Origin: Amaurobius ferox
Lineage: Eukaryota > Arthropoda > Arachnida > Araneae > Amaurobiidae
NCBI GenBank assembly: GCA_951213105.1
Contig: OX578152.1
Coordinates: 102,331,455-102,395,454, forward strand
Direction: 5' to 3'
Length of the DNA: 64,000 nt
Every line of letters starts with the position of its first letter. The stretch's first letter is position 1. The notes beneath the pieces are model-generated. The model made no database searches and was not told the origin of the DNA. It saw nothing but the letters and a program-made list of their open reading frames with translations. This document shows positions 47,121-59,802 of this stretch, piece after piece. The translations under genes and the position numbers were made by a program.

Positions 47121-50100
47121 AATTTAATATTTAAAAGTTTAACTTTAAGCTTCTTTTACATTTCTTTCCCATAGTTTTATTGGATTAATGACAATAGTTT
47201 TAATCGATCCGATCGAAAAGTGAATTATGTTTAAAGCAGTAATTTATTTCATGTATTTATGAATATTTGTTCTGTTACTTATTTATTTTTTCAGGCCAAT
47301 GCAAATAAACCTTATTTTATTTTTAAGGCTGCTTTAATTTTATTTATTTTATGTATTTATTTATACAGTAATTTTTATTTACTGAAATTCAAGAAAATTT
47401 GGTAGATAGTTTTTAAACACACACATACGGGGCTACACTAAAAAAATTGTCTATTAATATTCCACTGGTTCCAAAAAATGTAGCTCCGTCGAAAATTCAA
47501 GCTCCAATTTTTGACTTCGTTCTGATATGTGTTGCAGGGAAAGTAAAAATCTGCTGCAACTTTTCCTTTAAGCTTTGATAAAGCAGATTTTCTCTAAAGT
47601 CCTGCCGATATGGTCGAAAAACATAAATGGAAATATTTTTCAGAAAAATGAATTATTTAACCTGGACATCACTGATTGAAACTTCATGTTTGAGTTTCTG
47701 AACTCAAATAAAGTGACCTGTCCATTCCAACTTTCTCGAGTTTTCCTCAATATTTGTATTCCGAAAATTTTTTCAATGTGTATATTTCTAAATTTTCTTA
47801 TCTTGGATTTTGCACTTGGAAACCAGCAAGATTGTAGTCAGAAATGGGATCGAAGGGATAATTGGAAGAAGTGAGTTAAGGAGGGGAGGGGGGGGAGTTT
47901 CAAAGATGAATTTAAAGGATTACTATGCACTTTAATTTGAGTCTTATTTTGTGTAATTTATGTTTTAACTTGAGCCTTAATTTGTGTTAAGAAAATGTCT
48001 CAAAAATAAAATGGTGATTATTGTAAATATTAATTTATTAAAAATATTAATATTACATAATGAGTGTGGCATTTTTTATGAGATTTTGTACCCGTGATAT
48101 TTTTAAACATTTGAGTTAAGTACCCAAACATGGTTACATTACCATATTTACTATACTACAGCATTTGAGGGAGGGGGATAATTTCTGCAACGTAGAAAGT
48201 TTCATAATTCAAATTTTATAGTTTCAGTTAAATTCCAATGCATGGTTACATTGCCATAGTTACTATTCAACAGAATTTCCAGAAGAAAAAGAAAACATTT
48301 TTCTGCAATGTGACAATCAACTTGTTTTTACTCTAAAACTTACCCAAACCGATCCAACCTATATTCTTGCACTATATGTATACAAAGCATGTATGCAACA
48401 CTATACAATGATTTATATCCGTACCCGAAATTTCACACCCGGTTCGTGTGAAGATGATTAACAGAGAGTGGGTCCATTTGGCAACAAGTAGGCCTTGCAG
48501 CTTTAAAACAGCTTTTCATGGGTAGAATAACTGTTTGCAATTCTAGACAATTTCTAGTTAAAAGATTTTCTGGATCAGAAATATTTCTTTACTGAAACAA
48601 TATAACTGATACTTCCCTCTTCTCTTCAGTAAAAAAAAATCTGAAAGAAAACTATTTACACATCCATGACTGACTTTGCCCCTCTGTTAAGAGGTGATCT
48701 CATTTGTAATTTTCGCTATTTATGATGTATGAAAGAAGATAAGTAGTATTAGATGAGTTTATAGATTGCATGGCTCCCTTTATTAGGATAAAAGTACAGA
48801 AAATAATCTTTTATATATTGCTCCCTTAGAGAAGAATGTTCGATTACGGAAAAAATTGCATAAAACATGAAGTCAAATAAAAATATTGACGGTCCTAAGT
48901 AGAAAAAAAAAACTCGTGGTGATATTCATGAGACACATTTTCTGGTTCCTGTATATCCGTTGAGTGGTGATTTTCAGTAAAAACAAGAATACAAAGTACA
49001 CTAAAGCTTTACTTTGTGAAAGGCCACTTAATTATTTTGAAATCTGATTGGTAAGAGCGTGGTTTTTGGTGTAAGATAGGAAATTTGTTTCATTCCCCAT
49101 GTTTTGATTTCATTGGTACAGATGCCAAACTAGCTACTTATTATTACATTAAAGTCTATAAACATATATCGAGTCGCTGGACATTTTGCCCTAATGGGAG
49201 CATACATAAAGTTAGACTTCGTATTTTATGCAAATTCCTCCCTCAGTTCTGAAAATAATTTAGATTAACATTTCTTACGATTCAAAAACAATTTACCAAT
49301 TGGAAGTATGTGTGCAGGACTAACAATTAAAAACTTATAAGTCTGATCAGTTGTTTGGGAATAATAACCCTGTATAGGTAAAATATTAAACTATTAAAAT
49401 GTAATACTTTTTTATGCAGTAATATAAAAATATAATAATGTAGATTCAGGTAATTATGATGCTGTCTGTACTGTGAAAGGCCCAGACCATACAGCCAACC
49501 CAGGGTTTACGGCAGTTAAATGTATGCCGGGCTGTCTGTACTGTGAATAATTTCTTTTACAGCGCCTCCTGTTGAAACCAAAAGTATAAAAAGATCTGAT
49601 CAGTTTTCAGGAAATACTCTGTATAAATATATAGTTAAACTATTAAAAATTAGTACTTTTTATAGAGTAGTATAAGGATGTAATATTGTATATTCAGGTA
49701 ATCATGATGCTGTATGTACTTTGAATATTCATTTTGACAGAGCCTCAGCTTTAAATCAAAAGTATAAAAAGTATCAGCCTGATCAGTTTTTGGAAATACC
49801 CTGTATAAATATAATATTAAACTTTAAAAATGTAATTCTTTTTTATGCATTAATATAAGAATCCAATATTATATATTCAGGTAATCAGCGTGCTGTGTGT
49901 ACCCTGAATGTTCTCTTTGACAGAGACATGGTTTAAACCAAAGTATAAAATGTATAAGTCTGATTAGTTTTTGGAAATACCCTGCATAGATATAATATTA
50001 AACTATAAAAATTTAATACTTTTTATACATCAGTATAAGAATACAATATTGTATATTCAGGCAATCATGATGCTTTCTGTACCTTGAAAATCCTCTTTAA

Positions 50101-50163
50101 AAGGCCTAAAGATGTAAACAACCAGCATACAGAAAGGTCAAGTATAAAATAAGCCCTTTTGTG
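47121..50163 (+). repeat. Block A': right copy of the 3.05-kb duplication
   Basis: Practically identical to 38419-41460. Differences are mostly single-base indels in homopolymers, and they accumulate toward the right end (for example near 49284, 49505, 49527, 50121, 50138 and 50155), close to the assembly gap. It includes a second copy of the 182-bp tandem array. Confidence 0.95.
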
Positions 50164-50164
50164 C

Positions 50165-50199
<35 letters not shown>

Positions 50200-50227
50200 T
50201 AATATATATATATATATATGTATATAT
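50164..50227. repeat. (TA)n tract interrupted by the scaffold gap
   Basis: TA dinucleotides corresponding to the tract at 41461. The sequence breaks off into Ns. Confidence 0.95.
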
Positions 50228-50427
50228 NNNNNNNNNNNNNNNNNNNNNNNNNNNNNNNNNNNNNNNNNNNNNNNNNNNNNNNNNNNNNNNNNNNNNNNNN
50301 NNNNNNNNNNNNNNNNNNNNNNNNNNNNNNNNNNNNNNNNNNNNNNNNNNNNNNNNNNNNNNNNNNNNNNNNNNNNNNNNNNNNNNNNNNNNNNNNNNNN
50401 NNNNNNNNNNNNNNNNNNNNNNNNNNN
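50228..50427. other. Assembly gap, 200 Ns
   Basis: Exactly 200 N characters, a conventional placeholder size, so the true distance is unknown. Confidence 0.99.
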
Positions 50428-52283
50428 AAACGCAATGGAGATTCTATTGAGTACTGAGATACATACACTGAAGAAGTGTATGTGTATTTTTAATGTTATA
50501 TAAATTACACTTTTATAAGTGTATTTTTAATGTTATATAAGTTAGTTTTGTAAGTGGTACTTTTCATGTTGTTTTTAGTTTCAAGTTTATTTATCAGATC
50601 AAGTTTATTTATCAGATTCGATACAGTCGGTCCACAAAATTTGAAGCCGACTAAACGGAAAATTCAGTGTCGCACCCCAGGAACCGACACCGTCTCGAAT
50701 GTGTTAATGGAAATTATTTACACTTGCGAGTTGTTATGCTTTTCTTGTAAGAAATTGTGGTAGCTAGGATGGTAACAACTTCACTGTATTATTGGGTCCC
50801 GTATAGGATGGGAATTTTACCGATATACAAATTGGCAGATCATTTGTGATAGACTCTCTGTCCGTACACGATATAATCAATTTCTCCAATTGTGCCTTTG
50901 CAAAGATTACAGAATCTCTATAGATTTCACCTTTCCACTTATTGAAATCCATATAAATGGAAGATGTCCGTGAGATTTGTCGACTTTTGCTCATGCTGAA
51001 GTTGTTATATAAGAGTTGTTATATTGAGTTTTTATAAATTTCTCTTACAACTGCCGTAAGAATTACAGCGCCTTGTGGCATTTGCGTGTTATTATTTGTA
51101 GTTCTCTTTTGTAGACATACGCCATGTGGTGTTGCTCGTGATCGTGTTGGAGTATATTTGCTGCCCAAGCAAGACTTGCCCAGGAAAATACTAGTCAAAC
51201 TACCGACGTTCTGAAATGAAAGGAACTGGAAGAGAAAGAAATCGAACCACCCAAATGGCTAGGGAAAACGTTGTGGATTACCCAGAAAATATTTCAATTC
51301 TTGATTAAATCAAATTTATGCCATTATTATATACAACATCGCACAACCGTGTCAAATTCCACAAGTTTGTTGCAATTATTTGATTCTAAACTAGATGCAT
51401 TAGTTATTATCTAAATGACAAAAATTTAGCTATCATACTTATTAGCTATCATACTTATTGTTCATTAACTTTACCTCTATAGAGTCAAATATTAAGCCTA
51501 GTACTTACTGTAGAATAATGTTTGCTGAGAGTCTGCAAATGTGGCATCCGAAAACTGTCTGAAAACTTTGTTTTGCATCCGCACTTGCAATATCTGTGGA
51601 GGAAGAAACTGCAATTGCATGTGCTTTCTACGATATTATGAAGTGTTAACGAAGCAGGAATCAAGCAAGAAAGACGGTGAACTCGTGCTATACTGACTAA
51701 TAATGGATAAGCTAAAAATTATTTTGGCAGATTCAATTGTTATTACGCGAGACATGGGGGGACAACATCTCCAGCCTGGTTTAAGGAATTGCATTTAAAT
51801 TTAGCAATAAGGATACAATTGAAGAAGAATGATAACAATCGTATTACGTGCATCATATACTTGTAAGTTCTATTACAGAGTGAAATAATGCGTTCTTACG
51901 ATATGTCATAATAATATTTACCGCCTGCAATTTTTAGAACACCCCTTATACTATGGAATACGAGCAATGGAGTTTTGAAATCACTTAATTTGAGAATCTG
52001 AAGTGCGATTAACCTGGGACTTTTAAATCTCCATCCAACCTGTCGAAATTTCCACCATTTCACACTTCCTTCATAACAGAAAAATCAAAGAGCGTTTTAA
52101 TTAATTCCTTCACCATATGACGACTATTGTATGTCTAAAATATGCTACGAGATGTTCGAGAATTAATTTAATTTGGGAGGAGAACTTTATTCCGTTATAA
52201 TTATAAGCGTGCTATAAGACATGGGGTTAGTGATGATTTATGAAATTGTTAGATCGTGTGCGGGTCTTTTTAAATATTAATAT
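50428..52283. other. No convincing gene; one small minus-strand frame noted
   Basis: GTGTATTTTTAATGTTATATAA is repeated twice at about 50479-50540. A 76-codon minus-strand frame with an ATG (50994 to 50764) has a mixed, protein-like composition but no domain I recognise. The rest is non-repetitive at the scale I can see. Confidence 0.3.
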
Positions 52284-52570
52284 TGTTACGATGTATTCTC
52301 TGGAATCGTGGGTGTACGCTCAGGATACAAGGGTTAGTCCAAATTTTATTTAGTCCACGTTTATTTACAAGCAGAGCGTAAACTGGATCAATATACTGCA
52401 AATCAGCACTTATATGCTCCATTAAGTTCACAAAACAACTGTTACTATTTTCGAAACGTTGAAGTATTTAATTTCACAAAACAATCACTACTATTTTTAA
52501 AATATTGACGAAAAGCGCAGTTCAATGTAGTTCGTATCACGTCAATTGCTCTCTAATGACGTGATGGCGC
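52284..52570. repeat. LTR-like repeat, copy 1 (starts GTTACGATGTATTCTCTGG)
   Basis: It shares with 57856-58100 the order GTTACGATGTAT.CTGGAATC.TGG, TGTACGC.CAGGATACAAG, a GTAAAC.GGA.CAATATAC block, TTCACAAAA.AACTG and TCAATG..TCTCGTATC-type text. A TGTTACG start is common in LTRs. No internal region or partner LTR is seen, so it may be a solo LTR or another family. Confidence 0.5.
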
Positions 52571-53984
52571 CTTTAACAGACTCTCTATAGTCTCTCTTGG
52601 AATATAGTCTCTCTATATTCTCTCTTGGTCATACTATTGTAATATAGAAATTCCACATAAAATTTATGTCAGCACGTAGAAAATGATTAAGCAAATTATT
52701 TTCATCAGGTTTAAATTGTCGAATCGGCAATGTTCAAAAACAGTTTTAAATAACATGTTTTTGATGTAAATAGCATCTATGATTAGGGTATCTCGTTTGA
52801 AGCGTTCAATTGAAATTTAAGCATTACGAAAAATGTAAATACTTTGGAAGCAAAGAGCAACACTAAAAGGTTTGTACCAAATAGGTAGAATAGAATGCTT
52901 TGCGAACTAGAAACTGTTTAAAAACCGATTTTTGCCATCTCTGTATAAATAAATCTTTAAAAACTGCATGTATATTAGTTTACCACGTATAGCGTCCTTA
53001 TTTCCAGATGTAAGTTTAGCTCAGTGTGCAGCTTAACGGCGAAGTATCAATTTTCTAATCTGCAAATAAAATATTAAAACTTATCCCAATTGAAGACGTA
53101 AATGATTGATTTGCTTTTAAGAGAAATAGTTTGCAAAATCCGGAATAGATGGCTCTATCTGTAAGTATACAGATAGACAGAGCCATCTATTACTTATCCC
53201 ACGAACTATTTCTCTTTGTAAGAAAGCAATTATTTTCATTTTTTTCGAGTAAAAGTTTTGGTATTCTAGTCGCAGAAAAAAATATCATGCTTAGACACAA
53301 TTTAGGTTAAGATTGTATATCAGATTTAACATTATCAAATTTATTAATGAATAACATATTGTTCTGTGTGGCTAAAAAGTAGAGTTTCCACGTATAACAA
53401 CTCGTAATTATACAGCTGTGAATTTCTTATTTTTTTTAAATTTATAATTCAACCAAGTGGTATATATCTGAAACAAAAGTCGTTAGTTCCGTTCACCATG
53501 TTCATAATCGTGCAGCTCATAAATTTTATGTCAGCGCATAGAGAATAGTTAGGAATGTTTAGAAACCATTTTAATACTGTTTTAAATGCGTTTGTTTAAT
53601 TTCAGTGACTGAACAAATGAAATAATTCCTATTTTTTCTTTGTCTAAAATGATCCTTATTTTTAAAATATATTTTAATTATTATATTCCCATCCCTTTAT
53701 ATGTTTCACTTCTTCCTCCTCGTAGATGAAATATTGTTTTAAATAGCGCAATTTTCACGTTAACAGAACTAAAAATATTTCGCCATTTGTATGCTTCAAT
53801 TTGAATCGGTTTTTGGTATTCAGAAGTGGTAGTATATTTTTTGTGTTACTTTCTTTTTCAAGTTATTTATTTAAATATTTCATAAAACTTCTTAACTTCT
53901 TTTTAAGTTGGCAACCGGTCTTCAACGCTGAATTGCAAGCATTTGGCAAATATATGATTTTTTATTGCCCTCTACATCCACAGC
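52571..53984. other. No gene; palindromic AGATGGC pair at 53145-53205
   Basis: Positions 53143-53205 hold a near-perfect inverted repeat: AATAGATGGCTCTATCTGT and, after a short gap, ACAGATAGACAGAGCCATCTATT. The outer word resembles the motif cluster at 4080-4390. The remainder is AT-rich. Confidence 0.45.
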
Positions 53985-54925
53985 GTAAATAAAAAATCTG
54001 ATGTGGGCAGCACATGACTTTCCTTATATAATGCAATGAATTTACTACTTTTACAGTAAAAAACAGGTCTTTCTTAGTAGATACTTATATTCTTTCCAAG
54101 ATATTGTGAATTTTCGACGATTAGTCGTCATTTTCATTGATTTAGAGTCATTTTTATCTATTTGGCGAGATTTTCGTTAATTTGGCAACATTTAAAAAAG
54201 TCGCCAAGTTGACAACATTCCTTCAAATTCGTCGCCAAAATCTCGCCAAGCGTTATGGATGGAGAAATAAGTTATTCTTATAGCAGATAAATGACTATTG
54301 ATGTTCAAATACAAAACTATTACTCAAAGTATCTTTTCTCGTGACTGGAAAGAGCTAGATCCACGAGAATGATGTCACCAAATTTATGGCATGATATTAC
54401 ATATGAAAAGTGAACATGTTTCTCAACAGTTAATACTTTTTTTTAATTTATGGGACTTTTTGATAAATTTGTTTGAAAAATGTGCAATATCTCGAGAACG
54501 GTTCATGGTAGAGTTCGAAAATTTGTGTCAATCGTTTTCTAAGGAAAAATTACATAAGAAATATCTATTTGCGTAACTTTATTAAAGGTTTTGATTTTTG
54601 ACGATTTTTGCAAAATTTCACACGAAAATTCAGGTGAGTTCTGAACATTCGATTACGTGTAAAAACAATAGTCCACCAGTACTCACGGATTGTGATTTTT
54701 GTACCAAATTTCATTCGAATCGCTCTATTCGTTCCTGAGATATCGTCTCCACAGTATCACTGACACACACACACACACACACACATACAGACATCACCTC
54801 AAAAATGTTCGATTCGTGATCAGGTATGCTTGAAACGTGCTTTCCCGTCGAAAACTCGAATTCGAATTTTCGACCCCGTCACAATACTTTCCTTATACAT
54901 TATGTATAGAGGGAAAGTAATTAAT
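53985..54925 (+). repeat. Dispersed repeat R1, copy 3 (most complete)
   Basis: This is the reference copy for R1. It starts AATCTGATGTGGGCAGCACA, has the GTCGCCAAGTTG core, GAGAATGATGTCACC, TCATTCGAATCGCTC, a (CA)n run at 54765-54785, and ends GACCCCGTCACAATAC, then a TTATACATTATGTATA palindrome and GGGAAAGTAA. Length about 0.94 kb, no ORF. Confidence 0.7.
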
Positions 54926-56215
54926 AATTTACCAGTTTAGATGATACTGTAATTATCGTTATTTACCAATTATCCCGTTTTTTTCGGAGAAAACAGTAGT
55001 ATAAAAATCTAAAATTTAGAATAATTAGAGATTTAGTCAAAAGTTACAAAACTGTTTTATTTAGTTGTAGTTTTACATAATTGATTCACATAATAGTACG
55101 AACACTGATTCTTGAATTATTGTATTCATAACACCCGCATATATATATACTGCATACACATGGGGATCTTACCAAAGTGTGTGAAATATATTCAGGTCTG
55201 AAAAAGTGCTTATACGTCAAAATCACAACACGTGGAGCATACATTTGATGCACCGAGGTACATAAATTTTACGTAAATTCATGCACTTTATCATATAACG
55301 GTCTTAAAATCTCAGAAAATCAATAATATTAATTCATCACACCTCAAATATAAATTTCGGGTTAATTTATAACAAAACAACGAGTTATCTAATTTTAAAT
55401 GCAATCTACTGCCTGCAGTGACACATTTCCTCTGGTGTTGATAGTTTAAACCGTTCATAAACATTTCGCAAAACCGTTTCCGTATGTTTTAAAGGATTCC
55501 TAATAAGTTTAGTAGAATGTGTGGTCAATATATTCTATTTCAGAAGGCTTTTAAATAAGTATATTTTAATTATGATTATCTTTTACTATTAAACGCGACA
55601 TTCGGCCAATTTATGAAGCGGCTTAATTTGAGAAAGAGGGTCGATTAACAAGGCACAACATACTTCTTTTATGGAACGTGACGTCTGTCATAGCATCTTC
55701 TATTTCACACATTCCTTCAGGCGGAAAAATCAAAAGCCCTTTAATTACTGCTTTTGGCGCTTTAATTATTTTCGTTTGGCGTGGATTCCCGGAGGGAAGC
55801 TTTAAGATAAATTTATTTTACCGAGAAAAGAGTATCACGTATATTTGTATTTCCTAATGAAAAATAGTTTAAGAGAAATTATTTAATCACAGTTGTTGAT
55901 GAGTGTCTCTTTATCGGGGTTTATAAAGCTGGTTTAAAAAAATGATTTTAGTCCTCTGGATGGAGGCGTTTTTGGGATGTATTTTAGAGAAAATCTAGGG
56001 TAATATTTCGGATGTGTTGGTCCGATTCTCGCAAATTTTGTATCTATTATTATAGCCTTAATATACCGACGCAACAGGCGGAAACGGGACATTTACCGAG
56101 ATACATCAGTCTATGCTCCCAATGAACAATATACAGTTGAAATAACTTCCATATTCAAAAGTTTTAGTGAACATATTGCAAGAGAGATTGCGATATACTC
56201 ACAGATATATCTCAA
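54926..56215. other. No gene recognised
   Basis: AT-rich sequence without a domain, repeat partner or RNA fold that I can support. Confidence 0.4.
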
Positions 56216-56219
56216 GTTA

Positions 56220-56221
56220 TA

Positions 56222-56272
<51 letters not shown>

Positions 56273-56316
56273 ATTATATATATATATATATATTTATTTA
56301 TATATATATATATATA

Positions 56317-56381
<65 letters not shown>

Positions 56382-56417
56382 TTATTTATTTATATATTAT
56401 ATATATATATATATATA

Positions 56418-56488
<71 letters not shown>
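56220..56488. repeat. (CA)n followed by long (TA)n/(TTTA)n microsatellite
   Basis: CA repeats run at about 56224-56260, then TA runs interrupted at regular intervals by TATTTATTTATT. The Tyr-Ile-Phe open frame through it is an artefact. Confidence 0.97.
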
Positions 56489-56491
<3 letters not shown>

Positions 56492-56797
56492 AAATATGTA
56501 ATACTAAAAAAACAAGTAATATTAACATCACCAAAGAAGCAAATTCACGATCACAATGCCGATAAAAGAAGAGAACAGCACCAGCCCAAATTCGATGATT
56601 AGTTAGAATTAAATTCCTCCTCAGGTCTGAATATTTAATTCTAACTAACCCAAACACATGCAGGAGGAATTTAATTCTAACTAATCATCGAATTTGGGCT
56701 GGTGCTGTTCTCTTCTTTTATCGGTATTATGACCGTGAATTTGCTTCTTTGGTGATGTTAATATTACTTGTTTTTTTTTATTATTACATATTTCTTA
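56489..56797. mobile_element. Foldback element (MITE) with arms of about 135 bp
   Basis: Arms at 56489-56621 and 56662-56797 are almost perfectly complementary (from AAGAAATATGTAATA to AAATTCCTCCT and back) around a 40-nt loop. It is embedded between TA repeats on both sides, consistent with a TA-targeting element. No ORF. Confidence 0.9.
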
Positions 56798-56891
56798 TAT
56801 ATCCATATACTTGTCTGCTGCATTATGCGCGTATTGTATATTGGTTTTTTTACTTTCTCTCTAGTTTACGAAATTTTGTGGTAACATTCAT

Positions 56892-56896
<5 letters not shown>

Positions 56897-56931
<35 letters not shown>

Positions 56932-56945
56932 TATATATATATATA
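56897..56945. repeat. (TA)n microsatellite
   Basis: TA dinucleotide run with one ACTA interruption. Confidence 0.95.
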
Positions 56946-57855
56946 AGGAAAGTAAATTCGATCCATGTTTAAGTAATTTTATACTAACTCCTGATCGTAA
57001 TTAAGTAGATTGAAAAGCATAATAATTTCATAAAATGAACAGGTGAATTTAGCGAGAGAGCTTATAAAAAAAATTCCTAACTTTCCGGAGTTATACTTAG
57101 CCAATTTTATTACACACCATTTTATTCATCTTATACAACGGTATTGAACGTGTAGAATGCCTGTTGGTAGAACAGCATCCAATGCCGCCCACAGATTTGA
57201 TCAAGAAGATCAAGATTAATTGGCTGCGGTAGGAAACACTTGTGACGTCAGGTTTACCATCTCCTGATTGGCTGTTGTGCAAATTGGGTGACATCTGTGA
57301 TGTTACACAAAATTGTGTCCAAAACATGAATTATTAATTAATATTAGACCGCGTTAGAATGCATAAATTCCACTGAAGGTAATTGAATTGTATCAAAGAA
57401 CGTAGTAGGGTATTTATTTAGATTTAATTATTGTATTGTAGTTGTTATAAAATATTCATGAAGGCTGATTTGTGAACGCATGTGAATTAGCATTAGTAAT
57501 TTAAAGCACTAATAAGAAGGTTCACAACAGGATACTTGCTGGTACAATAGTGCTCTTGGAGCTTTATTTAATACAGTGGTTTAGTGATGAGCTAGTATAC
57601 ACAACCTTTCGAATGTTATATTACAAATTTTGCTTTTGGAATATTCCGTTTTCTAAGGAAGGCCTTTAGGCAATCAGGTTATTTTGTAATTAAAGATCCA
57701 CACCATACATTTACCTATAGTAAAATGAACCATGTTTCGTCAAATAAAATGCATTGTAGCGCATCTAAAGAAATTTTGAAAGATAAAACGAACTTAGCAA
57801 TAAAGCAATTAGATAAAGAATACAATTACCCAATGGTACGACATTGACTACTTAG
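56946..57855. other. No gene recognised; short GC-richer patch at about 57100-57330
   Basis: The patch is open for 76 codons on minus (57327 to 57097) with a protein-like composition (SGDGKPDVTSVSYRSQL, then GGIGCC), but I recognise no family. The flanks are AT-rich. Confidence 0.3.
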
Positions 57856-58100
57856 TTACGATGTATCTTCTGGAATCATGGTTGTACGCCCAGGATACAA
57901 GTCCAAATCTGGATCCGAGTCCAAATTTCTGGATAGCTAACACATTAATTCACAAACACACCGTAAACAGGAACAATATACAGTCAAACAGCACTTAAAT
58001 ACTCCACTAACTTCACAAAATAACTGATATTATTCTCAAAACATTGACGAAAGTCATAATTCAATGCATCTCGTATCTCGTCAACTGCTTTCCGACTGAG
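57856..58100. repeat. LTR-like repeat, copy 2
   Basis: Diverged partner of 52284-52570 in the same orientation. A GC-richer continuation (58100-58260) is not shared. Confidence 0.5.
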
Positions 58101-58260
58101 TCATGACATATAACGCAGAATAATCGTTATTTTGAGGTGCTTCTCGAATCTTCGGGAAGTCGACAAATCTGGTAACGCTTCTTCGAACTCCGGCGAATGG
58201 CAACCCTAATCATGGGCCCGTGTACGGATCTTTTCTCTGCCTGGTTTTCAAAAGAAACAA

Positions 58261-59369
58261 AAGACGCCCTTGAGGGACTATTACACGTTCGGTACAATAG
58301 ACATTGACAATGAAACTGTTTCAGAAGGCACCTGTATTACACAAGTAGAAAATGTACCCAACGTTGTTTAAAATGAGCGGTCGGGACATTCTCTTCCGTA
58401 TACGCGTTTCTTTCGTTTCTAATGTCAATTCCTAAGTCGGCAACTTCTATAATTTCGTAAATTGATTATTGCGTCTATCTCGTTTTTGCCGAATGCATTA
58501 TCCTAATATTTTAAATCCTCTGCTAAGAGCGCCTAATCACTTTTACTCGATGAGTCATGGCCGCTTTAATGTTGTTTAGTCTAACGTGAATACTCATGGA
58601 TATTTCCTTGCAAAGTTATTAGAGTGCTTAAGAAATTTCCTAGCAGTAGTTGATAGTGCATGGTTTTCTCAATTAATATTATCTTCCATACTTGACTTAT
58701 ATCCAATAAATTTAATTTCAGAGCACTAAACAATACATGACCGGGGTGGGTGAGGAGCAGACTATTCAGTACGAATATTTGAAAATCGGGTCAGCCAGAG
58801 GGAGTAACAAAGGATGAGTTAGACTAGATCGCCATCCATTTAAGCATATAACTCTAGGATTGAGAAAGTTAGAAATTTTAATTTCAAATCTCACTCTATT
58901 TTATGGAGAGATTTGCCACCAGAATCTTTGAATCCGGTGACATATGGCCAGCCACACTTTCTTCGTTATTGTGGATATAATAACATTGGGTTCTACTGCG
59001 CTAGAAAACGCTTGCCAGCGTTTTATAGTGAAGCTTCTGGGTATCATCTACTCCATACTGACAAGTGCATAAAAAATAAAACCAGTTCATGGATTCTGTT
59101 ATCTGTAATGAGTTCCGAATGTAATTATATTTACTTGTAGCAAATGTACGCTGTTCTGTTTACTACTGTCTTCTATAGGTACCTGACTTACATAACGTAC
59201 AGCGTAGATACTTTTACGTAGATACTTTTATCTAAAGTTTGCGATCTATCTGAATTACAAAGAATGGAAAATGGAGGAACGTGATTGGATAAATAGACCT
59301 ATAACAGGACATTACAAAAATGCAACAAATTGCTCAAACTCCTTTTGCTTCATCACTAACTTTTATTTG
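58261..59369. other. No gene recognised
   Basis: A 75-codon plus-strand frame at 58913-59140 (GQPHFLRYCGYNNIGFYC) has no family I know. Neither splice sites nor a repeat partner support it as an exon. Confidence 0.3.
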
Positions 59370-59379
59370 TATATTGCTT

Positions 59380-59612
59380 GTTGTTGTTGTTGTTGTTGTC
59401 GTGTCCCTAACATTACATTTAAGGAAGAATGTGTGCACTGCTTCTGTTTAGTCTAATGACCCGGGGCACCCGAAGGCAGAAGTCTGACTTCTGCCCCAAA
59501 TAAGACATTACAACATCCATGCCCGCAGGCGGGACTCGAACCCGCAATCTGGCAGCCGAGCCGTCACGAGGAAACGCCTGCCTCTTTGACCGCTCGGCCA
59601 CCACATCGGCTA
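59380..59612 (-). mobile_element. tRNA-Ser-like SINE with (ACA)n tail and 10-bp TSD
   Basis: On the minus strand the head has an A box (TGGCCGAGCGG), a perfect B box (GGTTCGAGTCC) and a clean T arm (GCGGG, 7-nt loop, CCCGC). The nucleotides that would form the acceptor stem do not pair, so it is not a working tRNA. The body holds a 10-bp inverted repeat (GGCAGAAGTC/GACTTCTGCC), and the end is an (ACA)n tail at 59380-59400. TATATTGCTT flanks both sides (59370-59379 and 59613-59622), a clear target-site duplication. Confidence 0.9.
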
Positions 59613-59802
59613 TATATTGCTTTTTCTTCTTTTTTTAATAATTTATCTGAAATTTCATATATTTTCTGTATTTGGCTTTTACTTTGTCCTAAATTGATAA
59701 TTATTTATCAATTTAAATTAGTGCTTATTTACTAGGCTATTTTGATTTTCTTCCTAAATTTTATTTTGACGTACCTGTGAAATATTGTAATGTTTATTGT
59801 CT

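Noticed and set aside
56167..56657. Hydrophobic Ile/Tyr/Phe frames resembling membrane proteins
   Set aside because: They read through CA, TA and TTTA repeats and the foldback element; no start context or domain.
59520..59610. A possible functional tRNA-Ser gene
   Set aside because: A and B boxes and T arm are good, but the acceptor stem does not pair, and a (ACA)n tail and 10-bp TSD show that it is a SINE.
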